NCBI RefSeq assembly: GCF_026914185.1
Contig: NC_070567.1
Location: 6,784,001 to 6,848,000 of the forward strand
Source of the DNA: Puccinia triticina
Taxonomy: Eukaryota; Basidiomycota; Pucciniomycetes; Pucciniales; Pucciniaceae
Direction: 5' to 3'
DNA: 64,000 nt
The position numbers and the translations under genes were made by a program. Shown piece after piece: positions 10,818-22,829 of the stretch (positions within the stretch are counted from its first letter, which is position 1; the number at the start of each line of letters is the position of its first letter). The notes beneath the pieces were generated by a model. It ran no database searches. It worked only from the letters and a program-made list of their open reading frames with translations, and was not told the DNA's origin.

Positions 10818-12726
10818 CGGACTTACTTCGCGCACTGCGGAAAACTCTTTGCGCACTGTGGGGGTCGTCTTCTCGCCGTCCCGCCCCCAGTGCGCGCTTT
10901 CGCCACGGCTCTTCGCGCACTGTGCATTCCCCCAAAAAAATGGCTTGCATTTCTTGAAATATTTTCTGATGAATCAATAGAATGACTTTTTATGATCCCC
11001 CTAAAAAATAATCAAGTCATTTAGGGGTCTCCTTGAGCCTAGAGAAACTTGACATGAAAAAATCATATTTTAACGCGGCAGGGACCTGTAATTAGGGTGT
11101 TCATGTGAAACACCAGACTTGCAGCTGTGAGCTAGAAGGGCCGATTATGGGAGGCCGAGACGATGAGAAAAGAGAATGGGACGACTTATGCACCTATTGA
11201 GGTGCGTGAGGAGTGAGGCAAGAAAACGGATGAGTGAATGAAGAAAAGAGAAGCGGAGCCGATACAACTGTAGAACTAAATACAACTGCTAAACCTAAAC
11301 AGAAGATAAATACAGTTGACGGATCCGCATGCTCGCCCGCCTTGCCGCAGTAGCCCCTAAAACCCTTCTCTGGCCTGTAACGCCACAGTTCAAAGTTGAC
11401 TTGCATAAAATCATAACACCATAAAATCATAAAATTCTAAGCTGAAAAAAATATGTTGCACCCAAGCACTCAAATTAGAGCAACATTTCTAGAATGGTAC
11501 ATATGAAATCATCACTTGAAAGTTTTATAATTTTATGATTTTATGCATTGAAAATTTTATGATTTCAACTTTGAACACCCTTAATATCGCTTCCTGTGCC
11601 CCAGTAGCCCCAAAAATTTCACAGTATCATGGTAAATGTGCAAATTGATGACCTGATAATTTTCAGAATTTTCACCAGCTTTCCTGTAGCCCAAATAGGT
11701 ATTGCGTTTATTATTTTGCGTATATGTATAACTTTTTTGTTACACACCAAAGGCAAAAAATTTTGAGAGCACAGAGAGATATGCTTCAAATTAATTCCCT
11801 GAAATTCCTAGCAATAGTGTGTCATTATAAAATGAGATATAAGGGGTGCGCAGCAGGCTTAGTAGGAAAATTACTGCTAACTTTATAGCTTTTTTGTTTC
11901 ACACCCAAACAGTCCCAAAATTTCAGAAATGTTTTCATTGTGGATATTCTCCGCGCCATAAATTTCTTGGAAATATTGTGTCATTATAACATGAGATATA
12001 AGGGGTGCGCGGCGGGCTTAGTAGGAAAATGGCTGCTACATGTATAGTTTTTTTGTTACACACTGAAACAGTCTAAAATTTTCAGGAATGTTTCAATTTT
12101 GCATGTTCTCCGCGCCATAAAGCTCTTAGCAATAGTGTGTCATTAAAACATGAGATAAGTTAGCAGTAATTTTCCAACTAAGCCCGCCACACTACATCTC
12201 ATGTTATCATGACACACTATTGCCAAGAAATTTATGGCGCGGAGAATATTCACAATGCAAACATTTCTGAAATTTTGGGACTGTTTGGGTGTGTAACAAA
12301 AAAGCTATACATTTAGCAGTAATTTTTCTACTAAGCCTGCCGCGCACCCCTTATATCTCTGGGAAAAATTCTGAAAATTATTGGGTCATGAATTTGCACA
12401 TGTGCCATGATACTGTGAAATTTTTGGGGCTACTGGGGCACAGGAAGCGATATTACAGGTCCCTGCCGTGTTAAAATATGATTTTTTCATGTCAATTTTA
12501 TCTAGGCTCAAGGAGACCCCTAAATGACTTGATTATTTTTTAGGGGGATCATAAAAAGTCATTCTATTGATTCATCAAAAAATATCTCAAGAAATGCAAG
12601 CCATTTTTTTGGGGGAATGCACAGTGCGCGAAGAGCCGTGGCGAAAACGCGCACTGGGGGCGGGACGTCAAGAAGACAACCCCCACAGTGCGCGAAGAGT
12701 TTTCCGCAGTGCGCGAAGTAAGTCCG
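10818..12726. mobile_element. TIR/foldback DNA element with 8-bp duplication
   Basis: The element begins CGGACTTACTTCGCGCACTG and ends with the reverse complement. TATATTAT flanks both sides (10,810-10,817 and 12,727-12,734). The outer inverted repeats are about 275 bp. The right arm continues as a mirror of the left beyond a nested insertion at 11,093-11,581, so most of the element can fold back on itself. The interior carries diverged copies of a block with GAGATATAAGGGGTGCGC and GGCTTAGTAGGAAAAT in both orientations. No transposase frame is present. Long inverted repeats with an 8-bp duplication suggest hAT or Mutator-like origin; superfamily not settled. Confidence 0.75.
11093..11581. mobile_element. 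Nested 489-bp MITE-like insertion
   Basis: The mirror arm reads CCTGTAATATCGC without interruption (as its complement near 12,447-12,458). The left arm reads CCTGTAAT, then 489 bp, then TAATATCGC. TAAT (or TAA) is therefore duplicated. The insert starts TAGGGTGTTCA and ends TGAACACCCT, a 9-10-bp terminal inverted repeat. The interior is AT-rich with repeated CATAAAATCATAA motifs. A TAA-type duplication would fit PIF/Harbinger-like MITEs, but that is inference. Confidence 0.65.
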
Positions 12727-12734
12727 TATATTAT

Positions 12735-15700
12735 AGCAAACTTAACTAAGTCCCTGCCTGAGGCTTTGCCAGAGGTACTTAGGTTCTTGCATGAGAGAAC
12801 CAGATATTTTAGTCCTCATTTTGTTACATCCACCATATCTCATGTAATTCTGAACCATGATTCACAAGACCAACTTTTTATACATCACACGCTTTTTCTC
12901 ATATTTTGCACATTTTCCAGATTCTCTATTTCTTATCTCAAATTTTTTAAAAATTTTATTGAGAAAATAAGAATTAAACTCCTTAAATACACCAGTCTTG
13001 TACTTGGTGCAATTTTTGGGCAGCAGTTCCCCCTTTATTGGGTTTACTGGCGCAGCCCAAAAATACAGCAAGCGCAGGCCTGGTGGATTTAAGAAGTTTG
13101 TTGATCATTAATCCGACGCGGGGAGGACGATAATTAGGCCAAGCCATCAATACCTCCCCGCGTGGGATACGCTCACAATCCCTCACAACGCTCCTCCTTT
13201 TATATTAATCTTTGTGTCTTTTGTTCTCTGGAACCATCACCTCTTTTGTGTTTTGGCGCCCACCACCGAGCAAATGCCTGTAACTTGTGACCCACCCACT
13301 GCCTTCTTTGCTGCTGTTTACTTTTCATAGTACTTTTCCCGGCAGAAAATTTGTCCCTTTTTGCTTGTATGTACATTTTATAAATTACTCTACCCGGCTG
13401 AAAGCGCATGTACACTCCGTCTAGCAATCTTCAAATGCATTCCTGCTTAATACGCCAAAAAGAAGTAGCTTGGTCCTCTAAGCTGCGAAGCCTGGGCTTC
13501 TGGTTAAGGTAATATGTAGCCTCCGGTCATCCTGTATAGGTAAAAGGTCCGGCTATCTGTTGTACTCTTATGACCGCTCTTAGTCTCTCTTCCTTTCTCC
13601 CTACACTGCTCTCAAGCCACGTCAATGCACTGGAGGGTTTGGTTGGGAGTTGCTTCACTTCTTCAATGAACATCATCCTGCATTTCTGCGACCACCAAAG
13701 CTGTCCCCAGCTTGAGCCAAGTGTCTCAAGTCAGGACCCATTGCGATGGCTTGGCAAGCCAGTGGCCCAACAGCCACAAGGGACTTTTTTAACTTAAAAG
13801 CTGTCCCCGCCCGTTTCTTGTTATAATCCTCATAGGATTTCACACCATTCCGGTCTGTGTTTTTTTGTTGCGCCATGGAGCCATTTGCAAATATTTGTGG
13901 GTCCAGATCACCCATGATGAATCTGAGCCAGGTGTCAAAGAATGAAATGTGGATGTTTTTGTGTGTTTGCCGGTCGGACTGGGAGGCGCAACTGAGTCGT
14001 CTCATTAAGCTCTGGCTTGATTCCCACCGGCACCACCCAACCGCCAAAAATGTTCCGGTCCACCTGACCTATGCGCCCCTAGATACTCCAATATCCCGAA
14101 GCCCAAGCACCCGTTTGTCAATCGCCCCAACCAACCAAGCCCAGCCTTGCCCGCCCTTGAGTTCCTCCCTCCGGCCAAGTTCACAATCTCCATTGTCTCG
14201 CTCTCCTACAACCAGCCTAACATCCAAGCCCTGCTCAGCCCGAGCTTCCCCACCAGCCTCTTGGTCAGACACACCGGCCTCTTCCTGCTCGCCGCCATCC
14301 CCTCCCGCTTTGTCAGCCTTGTCCAGCTCATCTCATCCCACATCCAGACTCTCAGCTCGTGCTTCTCTAAAGAAGACCAGGAGCGCTGGGTGGAGCAAAG
14401 GGCCACAAGACAGGAAGCCAGAGCCAGGTCGTATAGACCCTTCTTTCAGCTCAGACTCACCTTCTTGCTCAGGATCAATGGGCACCATAAGTCATCTGCT
14501 GTACGCAAAACCCTCCGCAAACGCTGGATTGCTGCGCTCAAGCTGATTGTCCAGTACGGCGCCTACCTCCACAAGCACCCATCATCATTGTCAATTTCAC
14601 CCTCACTGACAACAATTGAAGGCCAAGAAGAACCAAGAGCTTCATGCTCCAATCAACAGGAAGACCACAAAGTAAAAGGAGTCATAAGGCTTGACCCAAG
14701 CCAGGAAGGCTGGCATGAGCTCTTTGGTAACATCCAAATAGGATATGCTGTTGACCATCATGACTAGAAAAAGGTGGTGCGACTCTTGGCATACCTTGAA
14801 TCTGTAGCTGTTTGTGCCCATCTTTTATAGAGTCTGATATCTTGTCTCTCCTACTCTTTTGTATCAGATTGCCAAACTTGGGCCAGACTTCCACAATTCC
14901 AGCCATCTCTTTGTCAACTCCTACATATTACTAGGAGTCTCATCTGATGAGACTAATCCCTTTCCTCTGGGACACTTCTCTTATCTTTGTACTGTTGCCC
15001 GGGTTCATATTCTTTGCTCATACTTACTGTTCAACAAATATTCTTATTCTTTGCAAAATTAGCCCAGAAGCTGTTGTACCAGGGTGTGCCATGGCATTTC
15101 TATTGGAAACACAGATCCCCAGGACCACCTTCAATACCATTAGCCATCTATTCTTTGCAAGTCATTTGCAGGGAGAGCGGTGGTATCTCTGGGTACAGCT
15201 CCAGCACATGAGTTCAGTTATTTGAGATGTTGGGACGGTATTGCTTATGTAACATTAAGGGAATCTGCCAAAGCTCACAGAATTTTTCAGATTCACACTA
15301 CAAAATTTGCATTTCTGGGGCCACAAAATGGATGGTAGGGGCTGAGTGCACCTGTTGCCTTTCATGTCTAATCCATTTTATGTTCTTTAATTTTTGCAAT
15401 GTGTTTCACTGCATCAGGCCACACTGCTTTTACAACTGGAATCTGTCTGTATTTGGTGCTTTTGAAAGTTCCTAATTTGATCTGCCCAACAGACAATTGA
15501 ATTCCAGATTCCAAGTTGACTGTTTGACTTCAACTTGGTATCAAGCGGTTGAGTGGAGTGTACCTGGCAAGTTGCCTTTGAAACAAAATCATCTGCTGTG
15601 TATGTATTGTGGTGAGCCAAATCCTTGAAGTCATCCCTTATTCAAGGCCACTCCCGGTGTGGTGACCCATTTCGTGGCCAGCTAGTCAGAAGCATCTCTG

Positions 15701-16147
15701 CCACCAGGATCATCACGACTCATCAAGGTAACAAGAACCCAAAACCTCAAGATCCTTTCTCATCCCTCCTCATCACCTTCCAACCTCCAACTGGCTCCCC
15801 CTCCTTCAAGATCTTCCCCCCCCCCTCCTTTTTTTCCTTCTTTCCATCTTTCCATCTCCTCTCCTTCTCAGTCCCCCATCCTCCTTCCCTTTTCTTGGTC
15901 CTAACACAGCATCTGCTTTGGGTTTATTCATCTGTCCTTTATTTTCTTTGGCTTTTTCTTTCTTTTTCTGTTTGTTCTTGTTTGTCCTGAGTGCTCTGCT
16001 GGTTCTCCTCTTTTCTTTTCTTTTTTTTTCTTTTCCTCTGGTTCATTTCTTTCTTCCTGTCTCATCTCATTGTGTTTCATCCCTTCTTCTGTGTCTCTTT
16101 GTCTTTTCTCCGTTTCCTTGTTTCTTTCTGCTGTTTGTGTTGTGTGT
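12735..16147. other. Gene-poor stretch with weak frames
   Basis: The left edge at about 12,741-12,785 (AACTTAACTAAGTCCCT, then CTGAGGCTTTGCCAGAGG) has an inverted partner at about 16,995-17,043, so 12.7-17.0 kb may be bounded by roughly 50-bp inverted repeats. The region at 15,800-16,150 is T/C-rich low complexity. Apart from the uncertain frame listed next I see no convincing gene. Confidence 0.45.
14147..14767 (+). CDS. Hypothetical ORF, 206 codons, uncertain
   Basis: This is the longest frame in 12.7-17.2 kb. It has a Ser/Pro-rich N-terminal third, a hydrophobic middle and a charged segment (KEDQERWVEQRATRQEARAR) followed by a basic stretch with a second hydrophobic segment. I recognise no family. 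A second frame (13,857-14,546) overlaps it, the start is arbitrary and there is no clear splicing, so this may be a decayed gene or chance. Codon use is not distinctive. Confidence 0.2.
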   Translation: MPALEFLPPAKFTISIVSLSYNQPNIQALLSPSFPTSLLVRHTGLFLLAAIPSRFVSLVQLISSHIQTLSSCFSKEDQERWVEQRATRQEARARSYRPFFQLRLTFLLRINGHHKSSAVRKTLRKRWIAALKLIVQYGAYLHKHPSSLSISPSLTTIEGQEEPRASCSNQQEDHKVKGVIRLDPSQEGWHELFGNIQIGYAVDHHD

Positions 16148-16583
16148 GCGCGCGTAGCGCGCGGAGGATGTGATGAAATGTATGTGACAGGTCGCCTCCC
16201 GGAGTCCAAGTTCGCCAAACTTGGATGATGGGAGAGGCATGGCATTCTGATCCCCAGAATACGGACCATCAAGAGTTTATAGATCATATTTTCAGAGTTC
16301 AAACCTTCGAGCGCAGCTCGCCAATCTTTCTTCATCTAGAGTTTCGCGATCCCCTTTCCTCCTCTTCCTTAAGATCGCCTCCCATCCCTTCAACAACAAC
16401 AAACAACCGCAGCCGAGGATCCAAACCCCCGACAAACATCTCAAAACCACCCCAACCAAAAGCTATCTTTGATCTTTTTCCGCGCTCATCTCTACGGACC
16501 ACCGCCACAAGGGCAGCCTAAACAGCACCATTCCCCTCACACGACTGTCACCGCTTAGCACGGACAGGAGTCTCTCACCGGCT
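16148..16583 (+). repeat. Dispersed repeat, copy 2, uninterrupted
   Basis: Homologous to 653-2,870 but lacking both insertions. It serves as the empty-site control: TGATGGGA occurs once at 16,226-16,233 and AAGCT once at 16,460-16,464. Confidence 0.75.
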
Positions 16584-17260
16584 ATACACTTTTTTTCCTT
16601 TGACTCACCACTCTTGGCCATATCCCTGTTCAAGTGCCTTTTGCCGTCACTACATGATGTGTGCTCCGAAATTCCTGTTAATTTTAAGTTCCAAACCGCG
16701 GCCCTGCCGCAGCTTTTCCCTAGTTCTATAAAAATACAGCGCTGTGGCTGAATGCACTCGGACCTTTTCTATGTGATCCGGTCCATTCCTTCAGAAATGA
16801 GACTTCTCAAAAAATAACAGAGAGATGAAGATGGAGGAAAGGGGTTCTGAAATTATATCAGAAGTAAGGGAAGATGTAAGGGTACCATCCACCAGAAACT
16901 TAGAAAATTTTGTGTTATCAGGGTTGAGTTCTGGTGGTTCAAAGAAAACACCATCAAAAACCAAATTTATCTCATCCAAAGATTCCTGATAAGTCATAAG
17001 TTCCTCTGGCAAAGCCTCAGGCAAGAGAGGGACTTAGTTAAGTTCAATATTATGGCCAAGTGAACAAGAAAGACATCCAAGTTTTTCAGAGAAGAAGCAA
17101 TGCTTGGTTTGCAAAAAAAATAACCTTCAAATGTTGCATGACTTTTAATTTGTCTGTGCTTTGAACAATCAAGACAAAGAGACTCAATTCAACAAATTCT
17201 GCATTACTTATAGCTTAATTATGATCCACCTCTGGTGGAATAATATTCATGATCAGTCGG
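16584..17260. other. 3' flank of CCC1, no gene
   Basis: AT-rich intergenic DNA. Positions 16,995-17,043 hold an inverted copy of the AACTTAACTAAGTCCCT motif found at 12,741. The minus frame at 16,791-17,024 is not a recognisable protein. Confidence 0.45.
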
Positions 17261-18591
17261 TTACTCTTTAACGTCCAGGAGTTTCACTACCCAGTAGCTA
17301 GCAGCAGCCGCTCCTCCACCAACAACAATTGTTGATAAACTTCCTTTGAGGTATCCCATAAAACCAATCCTGGCGCCAGTGAAGTAAGCCTGGATGAAAA
17401 GTAGAGAAAAAAAATCTGGTTTGTCAATTTCAATTGCAATTTTGAAGTTTGCTTCCTTCTTTCTGTCTATTTACCTTAAGTGATCCAAAAACCAACAAAG
17501 TTAATACCATAACACCAATGCTCCAAAATAAGGCAACATTTGCTTTCTCAACAAAGAAGTAGGGTGCCTGTTGATAATGAGAAAGTACATAGATACCGTA
17601 ACCGTTAGTCAACAAACTTTCTAAATGGCCAAAATAAATAGAAAAGGTATTGACCATAGGAATAAGCCCCCCAAACAAGTAAGAAAACCCAATTGTGAAT
17701 GCCGAGAGGTACATCTGATATGTTGAAACTTCTTCCACGCCTTCACCATACTTAAGGAGAAATTGTGTCATGCCTAGACCCAAAGATTCTGATTCAAATC
17801 CGCTGAGTTGTATAGTTTCCTCGTCCGCACTTTTTTCGCGTGAAATTGAGTCGTAATCAGGCGTCCTTCTTGAAAATAGCTTCAGTAAAATGGATACGAG
17901 TGTACTCTTCTTCCAGCTTGATGAGATGTTTTCCTGATCAGAGGAGGTCGTTCTGAGATACTCAAATTTTAACAAGTCATTGCTAACCATACCGCAAAGA
18001 CCTTGACTGATACCAAAGGGTTGCAAGATTTCTTGCACCTGTCGATCCTTCGCGTTCGAGCAAGAGTGTGCTACTCGTTTTCGAATCAGTCTTTCTCGAT
18101 ATCTGAATTGGTCACGGTCGGCTTCAGAGGCAAGGTATCCCCCGACTCCCATCGAGATTGCCCCGGAAATTAGCTAATGTAATCAAGTGATAGAACATGT
18201 TTGTATAAGCTTTTTGTAGGGAGCCGAACCCAGGAAAAAAGAGGAAATTGCGTACCTCTGCCATTCCAGCAACAACGACCAGCCGCGAGGAGCCTAAGGA
18301 TGATAATCCGGCAGTAAGCCCGAAGGGTACTGTCAAGCCATCACTTAGTCCTATAATTCTGCAAAACAAAAGTAATCACGGAATGTTTTATTGAAAAAAA
18401 GACTGTCAGTTTAGTGAGGCAAAGACAGGAAGAAATCGCAAGACCGACATGTTTCGAACTACGTCAATATCAATCAATGTTCTTTCCTCGTCTGAGCCTG
18501 GTGCTCGGCAGATACATAACCGATCATCACATGTGTTTTGGGCGCAGCCCTCTACTTCAATGGTCGGGAGTGGTTCCTTCAAGGCACCCAT
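17261..18591 (-). CDS. CCC1: CCC1/VIT1-family vacuolar Fe/Mn transporter
   Basis: Four exons (18,591-18,449; 18,358-18,256; 18,173-17,475; 17,390-1 to 17,261, i.e. 17,389-17,261) join in frame to 357 residues. Introns of 90, 82 and 85 nt have GT-AG ends. Family marks are VRNIIIGLSDGLTVPFGLTAGL across the first junction, then GMAELISGAISMGVGGYLAS across the second, and a C-terminal FTGARIGFMGYLKG segment with a GGGAAAA helix. These match the five-helix VIT1/CCC1 fold, which moves cytosolic Fe2+ or Mn2+ into the vacuole. A long hydrophilic insert lies between the first helix pair and the last three helices. ATG at 18,591 is chosen because the Cys-rich N-terminal tail then reads cleanly into the first helix. 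It is divergent from the TRPC relic, 461 bp away. Metal specificity cannot be told from sequence. Confidence 0.9.
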
Positions 18592-19052
18592 TTTATGATA
18601 TATGAACTTTGTGGTAGGGCGCTGAGTCGAAGGCGAGGATTGAGGTGAAAGCGACTGGCGAGCACAAAGATGGATGGAGAAGGCTGAGAGGGCCATGACC
18701 CCGTATAAAGGATTGAATCCGACTTCACCGACAATCCGTGCGTGCGTTTGCCGATTCGGCTGGGTCCCGGCAACGAGGCTGCCACCTGGCCAGTCCGCCA
18801 GCAATCACCGGAGACCGTCCAATAAGCACGATGCCGCGCCGAAGACCAGCCAGCAACCGACACATCAACGGGCCCAACAACGAAATTGGAGGGACAGTTC
18901 TGCGGGCACTAATTCTACTCTGAGGCTAAATCGTCCTGGCCTGAATCGGCTGGCTGGGGTGCCCAGGCGGGAGTGGCGGTCACAATGCGCCGACCCCATA
19001 CTGGCCGATTCAGATCCCAGAAAACCGTCGGACACAACCCTCCAAGACCACA
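18592..19052. promoter_or_regulatory. Divergent intergenic region CCC1 / TRPC relic
   Basis: These 461 bp must hold the CCC1 promoter and the former TRPC promoter. I see no clear TATA box. Short frames on both strands are not convincing genes. Confidence 0.4.
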
Positions 19053-20428
19053 ATGACCAAAACATCGTTGCTGGCCGGTGAAGTCAAGGTGCTGATTATT
19101 GACAAATATGACATGCAAGCTTCTGCAATCAAAGTACCTGAATCCTAGTCAATGACCGGCATTCTATTACCCAGCCTGACTAACTTGCTTTGCTGCCAGC
19201 CCACAGTTTCACCTGGAACCTTTATCAATACTTCTGTCTACTCGGCGCATCTGTCTCCGTCATCCGCTCTCAAGCCTGTACCCTGGATGAACTCATAGCC
19301 TCCTACCCAAACCTCACCCATCTATTCATCTCATCCGGTCCCGGTCATCCTACTACCGACTCGGGAATCTCGATCCCAGCTATCCATCATTATGCTGGCA
19401 AGATTCCGATTCTTGGGATCTGTATGGGCCTTCAATGTATCTACTCGGCCTTCGGCGGTGAAGTCTCCAAAGTTGGAGAGATCGTCCACGGAAAGACTTC
19501 GCTCGTCTCACATGACGCCAAAGGTCTCTTCAAAGCCCTCCCTCCGCACATCCAGTGCACCCGATACCACAGCCTTGCCGGTCGATTCGGCACCCTACCC
19601 TCCGAGCTAGAGGTGACCTGCTGGACCAATTCAAATCCCCAGCTGGCCAACGACCCTGCTCCGTTTGACGACAAATCCTCGATCATCATGGGCGTCTGAC
19701 ATAAGCTGCTGACTATCGAATCAGTTCAATACCACCCCGAGAGCATCCTTTTTGAAGAGAGCAAACCCTTCATATTGATTTTTTTTTTTTTGAATCTTTG
19801 AGCCGGCCACTGGTCCAAAAATCCCGACTTTCAATTTTCTCTCACTCCCAAGTCTAAGCCCACCGCACCCGCCGAATCATCAAATCAGTAAACAACATTG
19901 GAAAAAAATTGCGTGCAAAAAGTAAATAAAGGATCTCATTGAGGCCAAGTGTATCCCCGGTCCATCCGGCCCACCGACCTTAAGCGCAAACTTGCTGCCA
20001 ATGTCCCACCAGTCCAAATCGACTTCTATGAACGCATTCGCCAAACCTCGACCGGCAAGGTAGCCTTGATGGCCGAGTCCAAACGTGTATCTCCTTCAAA
20101 AGGCTCTTTCATGACTCCAACCACGCCAAGCTCACCCGCGATCGCTGTCTCGTATGCCGCCGCTGGCGCATCCGTCATCTCAGTCTTGACCGAGCCCAAG
20201 TGGTTCAAGGGTACCCTGTTAGACATGCTTGAAGTCCGCCTGTCAGTCGAAAACGCGCCCAACCGACCAGCAATATTATGCAAAGATTTTATCATCGATC
20301 CTTATCAAATTGACGAGGCTAGATGTTATGGGGCTGACACGATCTTGTTGATTGTCGCCTGCCTCAGTCTTGATCAACTGAGGCTCCTCTACAACCACGC
20401 CAGATCACTCGGCATGCAGAGCCTGTAA
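19053..20428 (+). pseudogene. TRPC: TRPC tryptophan-biosynthesis relic, truncated
   Basis: The intact fungal protein fuses glutamine amidotransferase (anthranilate synthase II), indole-3-glycerol-phosphate synthase (IGPS) and phosphoribosylanthranilate isomerase. Here an ATG at 19,053 opens EVKVLIIDKYD; after a probable intron the frame resumes at FTWNLYQYFCLLGA and carries GICMGLQ with the nucleophile Cys, and later QYHPESILFE. Lesions: TGA at 19,697-19,699 where the family has Arg (one C-to-T from CGA), a degenerate linker with a poly-T run, a frameshift near 19,960, and an abrupt end at 20,428 inside IGPS just after SLGMQSL. The rest of IGPS and all of the isomerase are absent. IGPS marks that remain include KVALMAESKRVSPSKG and FIIDPYQIDEAR. 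GICMGLQ has Leu where GICMGHQ is usual. Non-functional as a trifunctional enzyme. Confidence 0.85.
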
Positions 20429-22829
20429 GCTCTCGATGGGGAGGGCTTCACTGTTCAAGGATTGAGGGGCGAGGGCGAGGCACGAGGGGCGAGGGCGAGC
20501 TTAAAAAAGCCTCTCCGAGGAGGCGCGAAGCGTCTCTACGCGACCTCCGAAGGAGGGTAATTGTGTTAAGTTCGGGGCGAGGGCAGCTTCTAGAACCTCT
20601 GTCTGTTTCGAGCTTAACTAAGCCTCTCGTTCGGAGGGTCGGGGGGGCCCGACCCCGCGTCCCGAAGGGACGCTCTCCGAAGGAGAGGCTTGCTTGTATT
20701 AGTAAAGTCCGACCCGCGGCCTGAGGACAGTCAAATTTTGGCAGAGAAATGATAAAAAATAAACTCAGCACAAAGTTAAAAATAAATAAATAAACTCTCT
20801 TCAATGCCTTTTGGCACAGCTGTAGCTGCCCATCTTGAGCATCTGCTGGATGTTTTTGGGGGAAATTCAGCCATAAATGGCCTGCTCAGCTGCTATTTTT
20901 GCAAGGGCACTTACACATTTGGGAAATTAGATTTTGATGACCCGCTGGATTCCACTCTTGTCGGATCAGGGAGAGTCCCACGGTTCTTGAAGTATTAAAT
21001 TGTATTTTTAATGAAATATGTACATATTTGCAATCGGTGGCGCTTATGGCTTATAATGTATGCATTTTGCTATTTATGCCATAAGGAGTGGATCAATCCA
21101 AGAGTTTATCTGGGCTTGCATTGGGCGGATCACTCCAATGCCCAATACTTATCCATCCCCACAGTTTCCTAATGCTATGGAAATGCGGAGCTTTGAGGGC
21201 CGTACATATACCAAAAAATCACAAGCTTTTCAATGGTCTGGGAGGCGTGACCAGAATCAGAGCGCTGGTGGGTGATTTGGGGGTTGTAATGCCCTCCCCA
21301 GCCAAATGGCTGGTTGCGCTCACGCAAGATTTGGGACATTATATTCAAGTCCCTCCTTCGGAGGCGCTTTGCGCCTCCTTGGAAGGAGGGGACTTGTGTT
21401 AAGTTAGTGTCTGTTTATTGCAGGGGAGGTTGCACTAGTTCGGGGCAAGTCTCAGTGCTTCCCTCCGTATATACAACTTCATACAGCAAAAGCGAAAAAG
21501 CTTGCGGTCCGGCAGGCCCAATTTTGGAATCTCAGCCACTGCCCTTCAAGCCTGTATAGGTCCTGTATGTCAAGCTGCATACAGGAATATCATTGGAAGA
21601 AAAATTCTATTTCCTTCATTATTAACATTGGGGTATTGAGGGTTGCACCATTGGAATCCTGGTGCAATTTTACCCCCATCGGCCGCTTTGCCAGGACTAC
21701 GTGCCCCACCCAACAGTTGGCCCGACACGCGACTCAAGCTCAACCAGTCGCCCGGAGGCGATGTGACATCCTGTACAGCGGAGCTGCACAGGTGGCTGAA
21801 ATGCAGCAGGCAATTTTCAGCCTCCCGCACCCGCAAGCTTTTTCGCTTTTGCTGTATAAGAGCATCTCCACCCGGGGAGGTAAACCGGGTTGCTATCCCG
21901 GGTTTACCCGAGCTTAACTAAGCCTCTCCGAGGAGGCGCAAAGGCTTAGCACTAAAGTCCCAATCTCTGCCTGAGGCTGGGGACATTTCCACAGAAAATC
22001 AGGATTTTTGTTTTACATCTCTTTTACAGATTTTCCTTGGCTTAAAATCCAAAGCCTCCTATACCATATTGTAGCACTGATTCTCAGCTTTCTTATACAC
22101 ATTTTTTCAAGTAAATTTGTCACAAGCTCGCTTTTCAGCGACCATTCCTGTGAGGGGCTGTCTTGAGCAATGCGATGAAGCCATTGGATCATCCAAAGGT
22201 CAAGGTCAGACGTGGGTTTGTTCAGTATGGACTTAACAGTGACAGGTCTTGTTGAATACAGAATTCCCAAGAAATTTAATGAAATATGATGTCAAATTGT
22301 ATTTTCATGTGTATAGGCTGGGCAGGTTATCCGGGGAACATTGGGCCGGATATAGGCTCTCAGGTGGATTTTTTACATCCAATTCTTTTCCAAGGGATAT
22401 GGGTAGCTGTTATTTGTAAAACACAATAATATGTAGAAACAAATTCTGATTCTAATGGTACTAGAGGCTGTGAGGAAATCAGAGTTGTACCAGGTGATAC
22501 ATGGGTCCAAAAGGAAATTTGGACAATTGGCTGGGCAGCCTCAAGCCAAATCTGGGACATTGGGCACAAGTCCCTCCTTTGGAGGTTGCTGTGCTCCCCC
22601 AAGGAGGGACTTGCGTTAAGTTCGGCGTTTACCAACCCAAAACCAAAAAAACACCACCCACCCGGGGTGGCAAACCAGTTTCTATTTTGCCTCTGGAGGT
22701 GAAAATTGACATTGGGTTGCTACATCTGGCAACCCGCTAGCAACTCAATAGCAACTCATCCCAGCTCATCCCCCCTCCAAACTCACCAACCCAAATAATA
22801 CAACAAGCCTAGAACAGCTACAACCCGCC
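20429..22829. repeat. Repeat-rich stretch with GC hairpin motifs
   Basis: The sequence changes character sharply after the TRPC break. At least five copies of a motif built from GCTTAACTAAG, CCTCTCCGAGGAGGCGC and GGAGGGACTTGTGTTAAG occur near 20,495-20,580, 20,610-20,720, 21,345-21,405, 21,905-21,985 and 22,560-22,625. The copy at about 21,358-21,380 forms GGAGGCGC-TTT-GCGCCTCC. No gene is recognised; frames here are short and overlap. Confidence 0.55.

Noticed and set aside
15918..16173. Frame with long runs of Phe and Leu resembling a membrane protein
   Set aside because: The DNA is T/C-rich low complexity; hydrophobic residues follow from composition and frames overlap.
19697..19699. TGA in TRPC read as selenocysteine or readthrough
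   Set aside because: The family has Arg at this position, fungi of this kind do not use selenocysteine, and further lesions follow.
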